In this document: in pieces, positions 9,471 through 18,199 of the stretch | How the letters are laid out: each line of letters begins with the position of its first letter | Position numbering within the stretch: the first letter of the stretch is position 1 | NCBI RefSeq assembly: GCF_026107415.2 | Contig: NZ_JAPCHX010000005.1 | Coordinates: 372,001 to 436,000 of the forward strand | Direction of reading: 5' to 3' | From: Microbacterium sp. MPKO10 | GTDB lineage: Bacteria > Actinomycetota > Actinomycetes > Actinomycetales > Microbacteriaceae | Length of the DNA: 64,000 nucleotides | Notes under the pieces: model-generated | What the model saw: the letters and a program-made list of their open reading frames with translations, nothing else | What the model was told of the DNA's origin: nothing | The model's database searches: none | Made by a program: the position numbers and the translations under genes

Positions 9471-9499
9471 GCTCGGGCACGACCAGTCGACGCCCGAGC
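9471..9499. terminator. hairpin between convergent manD and cca
   Basis: GCTCGGGC (9471-9478) and GCCCGAGC (9492-9499) form an 8-bp GC-rich stem with a 13-base loop, two bases after the manD stop. There is no clear T-run, as is common in actinobacteria. The position between converging genes suggests a bidirectional terminator. Confidence 0.6.
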
Positions 9500-9532
9500 T
9501 GCCACGCTGGGGCAGGGGCGGATGCCGTGCGG

Positions 9533-10993
9533 CTACGCGCTGCGGGTGCTCCACCACTCCTTCAGCCGGCGCTCCGCCTCGTCTTCGCCGAGCGTGCCCT
9601 CGTCAAGGCGCAGCTCAAGCAGCCACTTGTATGCTTCGCCGATCTCGGGTCCGGGGCGAATGCCGAGGACCTCCTGGATGCGATTGCCGTCGAGCTCCGG
9701 GCGCACAGCTTCGAGCCCTTCCTGCTCCTTGAGCTCGGCGATGCGCTTCTCGAGGTCGTCGTAGGCGAACGCGAGACGCTCGGCCTTGCGGGTGTTGCGG
9801 GTCGTCACGTCAGCACGCGTCAAAATGTGCAGTCGCTCGAGCAGATCGCCCGCATCGCGCACGTAGCGACGCACGGCCGAATCGGTCCACGCACCTTCGC
9901 TGTATCCGAAGAAGCGCAGGTGCAGTTCGATCAGGCGCGCCACCGAGGTGATGGTCTCTTTATCGAATCGCAGCGCCTTCAACCGTTTCTTCGCCAGCTT
10001 CCCCCCGACCACATCGTGGTGGTAGAAGCTCACGGCACCGCCCGGCTCAAGCTTGCGTGTCGCCGGCTTGCCGATGTCGTGCAGCAGCGCGGCCAAACGC
10101 AGCACGAGGTCGGGCTGCGCACCCGGATGCCGGCGCCGCTCGTGGCCGATCGCCTGATCCAGCACGGTCAGGGAGTGTTCGTAGACGTCCTTGTGGTGAT
10201 GATGCTCATCGGTTTCGAGGCGCAGAGCGGGCACCTCGGGCAGGACGATCTCGGCAAGGCCTGTGTCGACAAGCAGCCGGATGCCGCCGCCGGGGGCATC
10301 GGTGCAGAGCAGCTTCGCCAGCTCACCCTGAACCCGCTCGGCCGAGACCATCCGGATGCTGTCAGCCATCGCCTGCATGGCATCCTGAACCTCGTCGGCT
10401 ACGTGGAACCCCAGCTGACTGGAGAACCGCGCGGCGCGCAGCATGCGCAGGGGATCGTCGCCGAAGCTCACCTCGGGCGACGACGGCGTGCGCAGTGTCG
10501 CATCGAGCAGATCTTCGACGCCGCCGTGTGGGTCGACAAGCTTCACGTCGGGCACACGAAGCGCCATGGCGTTCACGGTGAAGTCGCGGCGCTTGAGGTC
10601 GTCGTCGAGCACGTCGCCGAACGCAACGAGTGGCTTGCGCGTCTCGCCGTCGTAGGCATCGGCACGGTAGGTGGTGATCTCGACGGTGTCGGAGACAGCA
10701 TCCGTTCCCTCGCCCGTCGTGATGCGCGCGCCGATCGTTCCGAACTCTCGGCCGATGTCCCACTGCGCCGTCGAGATGGGTGTGACAATCTGGAGGATCT
10801 CGTCCGGCCGGGCGTCGGTCGTGAAGTCGTAGTCGTGCACCGGCACACCGAGCATCGCATCGCGCACCGGACCGCCGACGAGCGAGAGCTCGCGCCCGGC
10901 TGCGGAGAACGCCTGTGAGACACGCTGCACGATCGGTGAGTCGGCGAGCGTCTGAAGTCGTTCAAGGGCCTCGGCCATATTCACCATGAACAC
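9533..10993 (-). CDS. cca: CCA tRNA nucleotidyltransferase
   Basis: 486 residues. The nucleotidyltransferase head contains LVGGPVRDAMLG and the catalytic DYDF Asp pair. RNA-binding segments follow, then an HD domain (LLHDIGKPATR) in the C-terminal half, as in actinobacterial CCA-adding enzymes. It adds or repairs the 3' CCA end of tRNAs using CTP and ATP. The annotated start is GTG; in-frame ATGs follow 6 and 15 bp later and no strong ribosome site separates them, so the first few residues are uncertain. It faces the divergent SNF2 helicase gene with about 45 bp between starts. Confidence 0.95.
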   Translation of the reverse strand: MFMVNMAEALERLQTLADSPIVQRVSQAFSAAGRELSLVGGPVRDAMLGVPVHDYDFTTDARPDEILQIVTPISTAQWDIGREFGTIGARITTGEGTDAVSDTVEITTYRADAYDGETRKPLVAFGDVLDDDLKRRDFTVNAMALRVPDVKLVDPHGGVEDLLDATLRTPSSPEVSFGDDPLRMLRAARFSSQLGFHVADEVQDAMQAMADSIRMVSAERVQGELAKLLCTDAPGGGIRLLVDTGLAEIVLPEVPALRLETDEHHHHKDVYEHSLTVLDQAIGHERRRHPGAQPDLVLRLAALLHDIGKPATRKLEPGGAVSFYHHDVVGGKLAKKRLKALRFDKETITSVARLIELHLRFFGYSEGAWTDSAVRRYVRDAGDLLERLHILTRADVTTRNTRKAERLAFAYDDLEKRIAELKEQEGLEAVRPELDGNRIQEVLGIRPGPEIGEAYKWLLELRLDEGTLGEDEAERRLKEWWSTRSA

Positions 10994-11038
10994 AATCGTA
11001 AATGAGTGCCGGGGCCTCCGCGTGAGAACATGTGAGGC

Positions 11039-14000
11039 GTGACACTCGACGCGCTTCCCCGCATCGCCCCCGATGCCGCGGCGACGTTCGTCTCACCCGC
11101 GATGCTTCAGCGTGCACGCTCATACGCCGCAGGCGGAGCCGTCACCGACATGACCTGGAATGCCGATGCGCGGGTTCTCACCTCGGCGGTCTCGGGCAAC
11201 GCCCGGCACCCGTATCGCTGCACCATCGCTCTCGTTCCCTCGAGCACCGTGTATGCCGTCGAGCGAGCATCCTGCACCTGCCCGGTCGGTCTGCGCTGCA
11301 AGCACATTGCCGCAACGCTTCTCGTCTGCGCGGAAACTCAGCAGTTGCGCGCGGCCCAGAAGCCGAACGAGCCCGCGTGGAAATCGGCGCTCGGGCCGGT
11401 CGAGCGCACCCCCGGGCGCAGCGTCCCGTCGACACCTCTCGCGCTCGGCTTCGAACTTCGGCGGCGCCCTGTCTCGACGTCGCGACGTTCCCCGCAAACT
11501 CCCGCGACGGCCGCCGATGTCGCCGAAGGCGTCTCGCTGCGTCTGCGCGCACGACCGCTTCTGCAGGGCAAACGCGGCGCGTGGATCAAGAGCAACCTCT
11601 CGTGGCGCACGCTCCCCCATCAGCAGCACCGCCTCGGCCTGGATTCGCAGCAGATCCTCTGGTTCGCCCAACTCCTCGGCCTCTACGACGCCACACGGGG
11701 ACCCTCGCTGTTCGGCGACACCGAGACTGTGCCGTTCGACGATTTCCAGAGCCCGCTTCTCTGGACGCTTCTCGCCGATGCCGAGCGCGTCGGGGTGACG
11801 CTCACCGGTGTCACGCGCGGCCTCTCGGTCTCACTTGCCGCCGAGGCGCGAGTCAGCCTCGACGTCACCGGCGCCGGTAGCGGGCTCTCACTTCAGCCGC
11901 GCGTCGACATCGACGGTGCGACAGTTCCGCCCTCGAGCGTCTCGCCCATCGGCACCCGCGGCCTCTATGCTGCAGCTCCCACGGGGCGCAGCAGCATACA
12001 TCTGACGTTGGCGCCCGTTCAGACTCCTCTGGGGCCCGAAGCACTTGCCCTTCTCGCCCACCGGGATGCCGTCGAGGTCCCGAGCACAGACGTCCCCGAG
12101 TTCTTCGGCGAGTACTATCCACGCGTCAGCGCCGCGCTGCCCGTCCTCAGCAGCGACGGCACCGTTGAGCTCCCTGAGGTGGCGCCTCCCCTCCTCGTGC
12201 TCACGGCGACATTCGGTACGCGGGACGCCCTGACGCTGTCCTGGCAATGGGAATACCACGACCCGCCGCGCACGCTGCCCCTGCACGAACGAGCGGGCGA
12301 ACGGCGCGATGCCGATCGAGAGGCCGAGATCATCGAGCGCGTCGAGCGCTCCTGGCCCGGCGGCACGACAACCGGGTCGCGAGAGCTGCGCGACACCGAC
12401 ACAGCCGAATTCACCGAGCATGTGCTTCCCGTGCTTCAGTCGCTCGACGGGCTGCGCGTCGACGTCAATGGCTCCCCTCCGGCATACCGCGAGCTCACCG
12501 AGTCGCCGCACGTCGCCATCTCGACGGTGGAGACCGACAAGAATGACTGGTTCGACCTCGGCATCGTCATCACGATCGAGGGACGCACGATTCCCTTCAT
12601 CGATCTCTTCAACGCTCTCGCCCGCGGCAAGAAGAAGCTGAAGCTCGTCGACAATACGTACTTCTCGCTCGCGCATCCTGCCTTCGACCGCCTGCGCGAT
12701 CTGCTCGCCGAAGCCGACACGCTCGACGAATGGGAGCCTGACCACCCGACGATCAGCCGCTACCAGGTCGGGCTCTGGTCCGACTTCGAAGACCTCGCCG
12801 ACGAGACGGATGAAGCGGCCACCTGGCGGGCCTCGGTATCGGCGCTGGGCGGCGGCCGCATCGACGAGATCGACGTGCCACCCGAGGTGAACGCCGAGCT
12901 GCGCCCCTACCAGGTGCAGGGCTTCCAGCGGCTCGCGTTCCTGTGGCGGCACCGCCTCGGCGGCATCCTGGCCGATGATATGGGGCTCGGCAAGACGCTG
13001 CAGACGCTGACGCTGATCGCGCATGCGCGAAACGTGCATGGGGCGGATGCTGGTGAGCCGCCGTTCCTGGTCATCGCCCCGACCTCCGTCGTGTCGACCT
13101 GGAAGTCCGAGGCGGAGCGCTTCACCCCACACCTCGATGTGCGGGTGATCGGCCAGACCCAGGGCAAACGGCGCACGCCCCTCGCCGACGAGGTCGCCGG
13201 TGCCGACGTCGTGATCATGTCGTACGCGGTGATGCGCATCGATTCCGCGCCCGTCTCCGCGCTGCCCTGGGCCGGTCTCATCCTTGACGAGGCGCAGTTC
13301 ATCAAGAATCCCGACTCAAAGGCGCACCAGGCGGCGACGAGCATCGCTGCCCCGTTCCGGCTCGCGATCACGGGAACACCTCTCGAAAACACGCTCCTTG
13401 ATCTGTGGGCGCTGTGCTCCATCACGGCGCCCGGTCTCTTCCCGTCTCGACGCCGCTTCACCGAAGAGTATGTGCGCCCGATCGAGAGCGGCGAGGGTCC
13501 GGAGCGCCTCGCCCGCCTGCGGCGACGCATCCGCCCGTTCATGATGCGACGAACGAAGGAGATCGTCGCCTCCGACCTTCCCGAGAAGCAGGAGCAGACC
13601 GTCGTCGTCGAACTGGCTCCCGCGCACCGCAGCCTTTACGACACGGTGCTGCAGCGTGAGCGCAAGAAGCTGCTCGGGCTCATCGACGACATCGACCGCA
13701 ACCGGTTCATCGTCTTCCGGTCGCTCACGCTGCTCCGGATGCTGGCGCTCGACCCGGCGCTTGTCGACGATGCCTATGCCGATGTTCCGTCCAGCAAGCT
13801 CGACGCCCTGTTCGAGCAGCTCGACGACGTTCTCGCCGAGGGCCACCGCACGCTGGTGTTCAGCCAGTTCACGTCGTTTCTCGGCACGGTTGCCGAGAGG
13901 CTCGACGCTCGCGGCATCCGGTATTCGTACCTCGATGGGTCGACGCGTCGGCGTGGAGAGGTCATCGACGAGTTCCGCTCGGGCGACAATCCGGTGTTTC

Positions 14001-14299
14001 TGATCAGTCTCAAGGCGGGCGGCTTCGGGCTGACGCTGACCGAAGCCGACTACGTCTTCATGCTCGACCCCTGGTGGAATCCGGCGAGCGAGTCGCAGGC
14101 GATCGATCGCACGCACCGCATCGGGCAGACGAAGAACGTGTTCGTCTATCGACTCGTCGCCGAGGGGACGATCGAAGAGAAGGTGATGGCGCTGCAGCGC
14201 AAGAAGGCGGCGCTGTTCGACGCCGTCGTCGATGACGATGCCGCGTTCAGCAGTGCGCTGACGGCAGACGACATCCGGATGCTGCTCGACGAGGCATGA
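11039..14299 (+). CDS. SWIM zinc finger SNF2-family helicase
   Basis: 1086 residues, GTG start. A SWIM zinc finger is visible as Cys79, Cys81, Cys87 and His89. The helicase core contains GLGKT (649-653), DEAQ (750-753) and the late motif QAIDRTHRIGQTKN, so both RecA-like lobes are complete. The region of about 500 residues between SWIM and core is typical of bacterial SNF2 proteins of the HepA/RapA-like group. Members are double-stranded-DNA-dependent ATPases that remodel protein-DNA complexes; the cellular role in actinobacteria is poorly defined. No restriction or methylase gene adjoins it, so a defence role is not suggested by context. Confidence 0.92.
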   Translation: MTLDALPRIAPDAAATFVSPAMLQRARSYAAGGAVTDMTWNADARVLTSAVSGNARHPYRCTIALVPSSTVYAVERASCTCPVGLRCKHIAATLLVCAETQQLRAAQKPNEPAWKSALGPVERTPGRSVPSTPLALGFELRRRPVSTSRRSPQTPATAADVAEGVSLRLRARPLLQGKRGAWIKSNLSWRTLPHQQHRLGLDSQQILWFAQLLGLYDATRGPSLFGDTETVPFDDFQSPLLWTLLADAERVGVTLTGVTRGLSVSLAAEARVSLDVTGAGSGLSLQPRVDIDGATVPPSSVSPIGTRGLYAAAPTGRSSIHLTLAPVQTPLGPEALALLAHRDAVEVPSTDVPEFFGEYYPRVSAALPVLSSDGTVELPEVAPPLLVLTATFGTRDALTLSWQWEYHDPPRTLPLHERAGERRDADREAEIIERVERSWPGGTTTGSRELRDTDTAEFTEHVLPVLQSLDGLRVDVNGSPPAYRELTESPHVAISTVETDKNDWFDLGIVITIEGRTIPFIDLFNALARGKKKLKLVDNTYFSLAHPAFDRLRDLLAEADTLDEWEPDHPTISRYQVGLWSDFEDLADETDEAATWRASVSALGGGRIDEIDVPPEVNAELRPYQVQGFQRLAFLWRHRLGGILADDMGLGKTLQTLTLIAHARNVHGADAGEPPFLVIAPTSVVSTWKSEAERFTPHLDVRVIGQTQGKRRTPLADEVAGADVVIMSYAVMRIDSAPVSALPWAGLILDEAQFIKNPDSKAHQAATSIAAPFRLAITGTPLENTLLDLWALCSITAPGLFPSRRRFTEEYVRPIESGEGPERLARLRRRIRPFMMRRTKEIVASDLPEKQEQTVVVELAPAHRSLYDTVLQRERKKLLGLIDDIDRNRFIVFRSLTLLRMLALDPALVDDAYADVPSSKLDALFEQLDDVLAEGHRTLVFSQFTSFLGTVAERLDARGIRYSYLDGSTRRRGEVIDEFRSGDNPVFLISLKAGGFGLTLTEADYVFMLDPWWNPASESQAIDRTHRIGQTKNVFVYRLVAEGTIEEKVMALQRKKAALFDAVVDDDAAFSSALTADDIRMLLDEA

Positions 14300-14334
14300 C
14301 GGGTGAGGGCCTGATCCTGGCCCCGACCCGTCAT
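14296..14334 (+). terminator. terminator-like hairpin after the SNF2 gene
   Basis: ATGACGGGT (14296-14304) pairs with ACCCGTCAT (14326-14334), with an inner GGCC/GGCC pairing. The stem includes the TGA stop codon of the helicase gene. It is GC-rich without a T-run. Confidence 0.6.
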
Positions 14335-14380
14335 CTCATGCCAGACTCACACCAGACCCACAAGGGACAGGGGAGGCACA

Positions 14381-16105
14381 ATGGTCACGGTTGCAGAGAA
14401 CATCGTCGAGACTCTGAAGGCAAGCGGAGTCGAGCGGATCTACGGGATTCCAGGAGACTCGCTCAACGGGTTTACCGATGCGCTGCGCACACGCCCTGAG
14501 ATCGAATGGGTCCAGGTGCGACACGAAGAATCCGCGGCCTTTGCCGCATCCGCCGAGGCATCCCTCACTGGCGAGCTCGCCGTCTGCGCCGGCAGCTGCG
14601 GGCCGGGCAACCTGCACCTGATCAACGGACTCTTCGATGCCCAGCGCTCGCGCGTTCCGGTCCTCGCCATCGCCGCGCAGATCCCCAGCCAAGAGATCGG
14701 CAGCGGGTACTTCCAGGAGACACACCCGACCGAGTTGTTCCGTGAGTGCAGCGTCTACACGGAACTCGTGTCGAGCGTTGATCAGATGCCGCGCGTTCTG
14801 CACATGGCAATGCGCGCCGCGATCGAACAGCGCGGCGTCGCCGTGATCGTGCTGCCCGGTGACGTCGGACTCGCCGAGGCCGTCAGCGATCTCGTCACGC
14901 CGATCAGGGCAACCACATCGACGGTCGTGCCCGATGGTGCATCGTTGGACCGTGCTGCAGAAGCGCTGAACGCCGCAGGAAAGGTCACGATTCTGGCGGG
15001 CGCGGGCTGCGAGGGCGCGCACGATGAGCTCATGCGCTTCGCGGGAACGCTTAAGGCGCCGATCGTCCACGCAATGCGCGGCAAGGAGTTCGTCGAGCAC
15101 GACAACCCGTACGACGTCGGCATGACCGGTCTTCTCGGCTTCGCCTCCGGATACCGGGCCATGGAGTCATGCGACACGCTCGTGATGTTGGGCACGGACT
15201 TTCCCTACCAGCAGTTCTTCCCGGAGAACACCACGGTGATCCAAGTGGACATCCGCGGCGAGCATCTGGGGCGCCGCACTCCCATCGACGTGGGGCTGCG
15301 CGGCGGTGTACGCGAAACCATCGAAGCTCTGCTTCCTCGGCTGTCGGCGGCGAAGAACAGCAAGCATCTCGACGCCATGCGCAAGCACTATGCGAAGACA
15401 CGAGACAAGCTCGACGACCTGGCGACGCCGAGGCGCGGTGCTCAGGCCCTGCACCCACAGTACGTCGCGCGCATCGTCGACGAGCTCGCCGACGACGACA
15501 CCATTTTTACTCCTGACGTCGGCTCGCCCGTCGTATGGGCGTCGCGCTACCTGACGATGAACGGCAAGCGCCGACTCATTGGCTCGTTCACGCACGGGTC
15601 GATGGCGAACGCGCTCCCCCAGGCCATCGGCGCGCAGTCAACGTTCCCCGGGCGCCAGGTCGTGACGTTCTCGGGCGATGGTGGCCTCTCGATGCTGATG
15701 GGCGACCTCATTACGCTGACGCAGAGTTCGCTGCCGGTGAAGCTCATCGTCTTCAACAATTCATCCCTCAACTTCGTCGAGCTCGAGATGAAGGCAGCCG
15801 GCATCGTGACCTTCGGGACGGGGCTCGAGAACCCGAACTTCGCCGATGTCGCGAACGCACTGGGAATCAAGGGCTTCCGCGTCGAACGTTCCAGCGATCT
15901 GACGGATGCTGTGAAGGACGCGTTCGCCCACGATGGACCGGCGCTCGTCGATGTCGTGACGGAGCGCCAGGAGCTCTCGATGCCGCCCGCGATCACGGCT
16001 GAGCAGGTCGGCGGATTCGCACTCTACGCGATTCGCACGGTCATGTCGGGGCGCGGAGACGAGCTGATCGACCTGGCGCGCACGAACGCCCGCCAGATTC
16101 TCTAG
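14381..16105 (+). CDS. poxB: pyruvate dehydrogenase (quinone) / pyruvate oxidase
   Basis: 574 residues with the three-domain architecture of thiamine-diphosphate enzymes: N-terminal PYR domain with the conserved glutamate in VRHEESAAF (about 49-50), a central FAD/nucleotide-type domain, and a C-terminal PP domain with GDGG at 432-435 followed by the NN residues of the ThDP-Mg motif. The sequence starts MVTVAENIVETL and contains GIPGDSLNG, which resembles PoxB more than acetolactate synthase. It would decarboxylate pyruvate to acetate and CO2 and pass electrons to membrane quinone. It stands alone, with a terminator-like hairpin upstream. Confidence 0.9.
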   Translation: MVTVAENIVETLKASGVERIYGIPGDSLNGFTDALRTRPEIEWVQVRHEESAAFAASAEASLTGELAVCAGSCGPGNLHLINGLFDAQRSRVPVLAIAAQIPSQEIGSGYFQETHPTELFRECSVYTELVSSVDQMPRVLHMAMRAAIEQRGVAVIVLPGDVGLAEAVSDLVTPIRATTSTVVPDGASLDRAAEALNAAGKVTILAGAGCEGAHDELMRFAGTLKAPIVHAMRGKEFVEHDNPYDVGMTGLLGFASGYRAMESCDTLVMLGTDFPYQQFFPENTTVIQVDIRGEHLGRRTPIDVGLRGGVRETIEALLPRLSAAKNSKHLDAMRKHYAKTRDKLDDLATPRRGAQALHPQYVARIVDELADDDTIFTPDVGSPVVWASRYLTMNGKRRLIGSFTHGSMANALPQAIGAQSTFPGRQVVTFSGDGGLSMLMGDLITLTQSSLPVKLIVFNNSSLNFVELEMKAAGIVTFGTGLENPNFADVANALGIKGFRVERSSDLTDAVKDAFAHDGPALVDVVTERQELSMPPAITAEQVGGFALYAIRTVMSGRGDELIDLARTNARQIL

Positions 16106-16176
16106 ATATCAGTTCGGGCACGGGTCTTGTTTGTCGGCGCCCTGTGGGCCATTCTTGATCGCAGCGGAGGATGAGC

Positions 16177-16620
16177 ATGCCCAAGAAGTATGTGCTGGCG
16201 AACGATGAGATCGAAGATCTCGCGCCCGGCTACGGCACGGCTGTGGTCTCTGACCAAGTCACGGTCTCCGGCCGCGCCGTTGGATACATGTATCGCGAGG
16301 ATCCCGAGGGCGACGGTGACAGCGGCTGGAGATTCCTCTCCGGCGACGAGACCCAGGAGTATCTCGACGACGACCGCCATATCGGCGTCTTCGATGTGAA
16401 CGAGATCGCGAACATCGATGACGCGATCGTCGACTATCTGGATGCCGAGCCCGGCACTCGGCTGGTGCGCATCGACGACACAGACGACTTCGCCGACGCC
16501 GATGATGATGACGACGAAAACCTGGAATACGACGACATCGACAGCGATGAAGACTGGGAAGAATTCGACGTGGATGCCGTGGACGCCATCGACGACCTCA
16601 GGGACGATGATCGGCTCTGA
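16177..16620 (+). CDS. DUF2185 family acidic protein
   Basis: 147 residues from the ATG at 16177; GGAGG ends 6 bp before it, whereas the ATG at 16171 directly abuts that site. Residues 1-90 resemble DUF2185: a beta-strand-rich region, GWRFLSGDETQEYLDD, then a segment about being active by region and date. The C-terminus is strongly acidic (runs of Asp/Glu). DUF2185 proteins are small and cytoplasmic, sometimes discussed with immunity-protein-like folds; the function is unknown. No toxin gene is adjacent. The acidic tail may mediate protein contacts, which is inference. Confidence 0.72.
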   Translation: MPKKYVLANDEIEDLAPGYGTAVVSDQVTVSGRAVGYMYREDPEGDGDSGWRFLSGDETQEYLDDDRHIGVFDVNEIANIDDAIVDYLDAEPGTRLVRIDDTDDFADADDDDDENLEYDDIDSDEDWEEFDVDAVDAIDDLRDDDRL

Positions 16621-16658
16621 GGCTCTCCCCGCGACAGGTCACCGCTGAAGCAGGCCGA

Positions 16659-17279
16659 TCAGTGGATGCCCGTGATGATGTCGTCGACGGTGCGCTCGGC
16701 GAACATCGTGACAGTTGTGTCATCGAGTGCCGACAGCGGGCCATGAAGGACCAGCTGGGCAAAGCCGTGAACGGCACTCCAGCACGCCCATTCAGCACCC
16801 ACGCGTCGCGTCTGGCTGAGAGCTCCCGCCGCCACAAGCGCGTCGAGGGCGTCAATCAGCAGCTCAAACGGCGGCGGGACTCGCGCTGACAGGTCACCCG
16901 TCACCGTCTCACTGCCGTCCCGGACTCCGAAGAAGGCTGTGTCGAACCAGCCGGGCTCCGCTCGTGCGAAGCCGATATACCCGAGCCCGACAGCACGGAG
17001 CTGCGCTCGGGCACGCTCATCGGGTGGGCCCGCTTCGATTGACAGCATCCGCTCGTGCATCGCGGCCGCCATCTTGCTCTGGATCGACTCGGCGACGGCG
17101 TCGATCAGAGCCTGCCGATCGGCGAAGTGCCGGTAGGCGGCGTTCGGCGACACGCGAAGCTGCCGCGTGATGCTGCGCAGCACGATGGCATCTGGCCCGG
17201 AGCGACGAGCCGCGGCGAGCGCCGCCTCGATCAGCTCTGCTCGCAGATTGCCGTGATGGTATGAATCTTTCGACGACAC
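16659..17279 (-). CDS. TetR-family regulator
   Basis: 206 residues from the GTG at 17279. A longer frame to 17348 exists, but GAGG sits about 8 bp before this GTG and the TetR start SSKDSYHHGNLRAELIEAA begins there. Residues 5-60 are the TetR HTH (LRVSPNAAYRHFADRQALIDAV), the remainder a ligand-binding domain of the WHG type. It is divergent from the RibD-like reductase gene, with a repeat-rich 92-bp region between them. It probably represses itself and that reductase; the effector is unknown. Confidence 0.88.
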   Translation of the reverse strand: MSSKDSYHHGNLRAELIEAALAAARRSGPDAIVLRSITRQLRVSPNAAYRHFADRQALIDAVAESIQSKMAAAMHERMLSIEAGPPDERARAQLRAVGLGYIGFARAEPGWFDTAFFGVRDGSETVTGDLSARVPPPFELLIDALDALVAAGALSQTRRVGAEWACWSAVHGFAQLVLHGPLSALDDTTVTMFAERTVDDIITGIH

Positions 17280-17306
17280 CCTTGATTCCTCATTCGAGTC
17301 ATGTGT

Positions 17307-17337
17307 ACGGTGTTTACATCTTAGGTGTTCACACCGT
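17307..17337. promoter_or_regulatory. candidate TetR operator
   Basis: ACGGTGT (17307-17313) and ACACCGT (17331-17337) are perfect 7-bp inverted arms. The same region also holds a direct repeat GGTGTTTACA / GGTGTTCACA. It is midway between the divergent TetR and reductase starts. Confidence 0.5.
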
Positions 17338-17371
17338 CCACATGTCACTCGAAACGCACGGAGGCCGCGCT

Positions 17372-17938
17372 ATGCGATTGCTCGCTGTCACGCAGAACAT
17401 CACGCTCGACGGCTCCATCGAGATGCTCGACGACTGGTTCGATCCCATTGCCGATCCCGACCCCGCGTACCAAGCACTCAACGCTCGACAAGATCAGGAT
17501 GCCGACGCCTGCCTCCTCGGCCGACAGACGTTCGAGGACTTCCGCGGCTTCTGGCCGCACCAGGTTGACGACGCCCTGGGAGTCTCTGACTATTTGAATA
17601 CCGTGCAGAAGTACGTGGTGTCGACGACGATCGGAGACCCAGCGTGGCAGAACACCACGGTGGTGAGCACGGATCCGATCGAGCAGATTCGCTCTCTCAA
17701 AAATCAGCCGGGAAAGAATATCGTGTGCACCGGCAGCATCCAGCTCACGCACGCGCTGATCGACGCCGGTCTCGTCGACGAGTACCGATTGTTCACGTAC
17801 CCCGTCGTGCAGGGGCGCGGCCGCAGGCTCTTCCCCGTGGGCACGCAGATGCCAAGGCTTCAGCTCATCGACTCGCAGTCGTTCGCCGACGGAGTTGTCT
17901 TCACCGCATACCGTCCCGCCCAGAAGGATCACCGATGA
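17372..17938 (+). CDS. RibD C-terminal-like / dihydrofolate reductase family protein
   Basis: 188 residues from the ATG at 17372, which has GGAGG about 7 bp upstream; longer frames reach 17261 but lack a site. The sequence fits the RibD_C (bacterial DHFR-like) family: an N-terminal strand followed by LDGSIEMLDDWF, a central CLLGRQTFEDFRGFWP motif, then strand and helix pairs ending in GRGRRLFP. Members bind NADPH and reduce unidentified substrates, often of antibiotics or xenobiotics; genuine riboflavin synthesis is unlikely because the deaminase domain and rib neighbours are absent. It is likely regulated by the divergent TetR protein. Confidence 0.83.
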   Translation: MRLLAVTQNITLDGSIEMLDDWFDPIADPDPAYQALNARQDQDADACLLGRQTFEDFRGFWPHQVDDALGVSDYLNTVQKYVVSTTIGDPAWQNTTVVSTDPIEQIRSLKNQPGKNIVCTGSIQLTHALIDAGLVDEYRLFTYPVVQGRGRRLFPVGTQMPRLQLIDSQSFADGVVFTAYRPAQKDHR

Positions 17939-18063
17939 ATTCCGCACTGCCGCGCACCATCGAATCCCAGACCTGGCGGAGTGAGCGTGCTGTACCGATG
18001 GGTACCGTCACTGCGTCGCCCCTGGTGCCGAACGGACTTTCGCGAATGTTAATCTGAAAAATC

Positions 18064-18078
18064 TTGCCAAACCGGCAA
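18064..18078. promoter_or_regulatory. small inverted repeat upstream of the MFS exporter gene
   Basis: The 261-bp stretch 17939-18199 holds no convincing gene. It contains TTGCC-N5-GGCAA in an A/T-richer patch, a possible operator or part of the promoter of the exporter gene. A 40-codon frame (17935-18057) overlapping the previous stop lacks support as a gene. Confidence 0.3.
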
Positions 18079-18199
18079 TTCGATGGTGGAATAGTTCGGC
18101 TCAGCGCACGGTTACTTCTCTCATTGCCGCGATTCCACGTCGCACGATCCTCTCGCCTTTTGCGCTTCACTGCGCCCGCACACAACGAACGGAACACTC

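Noticed and set aside
11039-14299. Defence-island helicase
   Set aside because: The SNF2 protein has no nuclease, methylase or other defence gene beside it.
17935-18057. 40-codon frame overlapping the RibD-like gene stop
   Set aside because: No ribosome site of its own beyond the upstream coding sequence, no similarity, and no sign of conserved composition.
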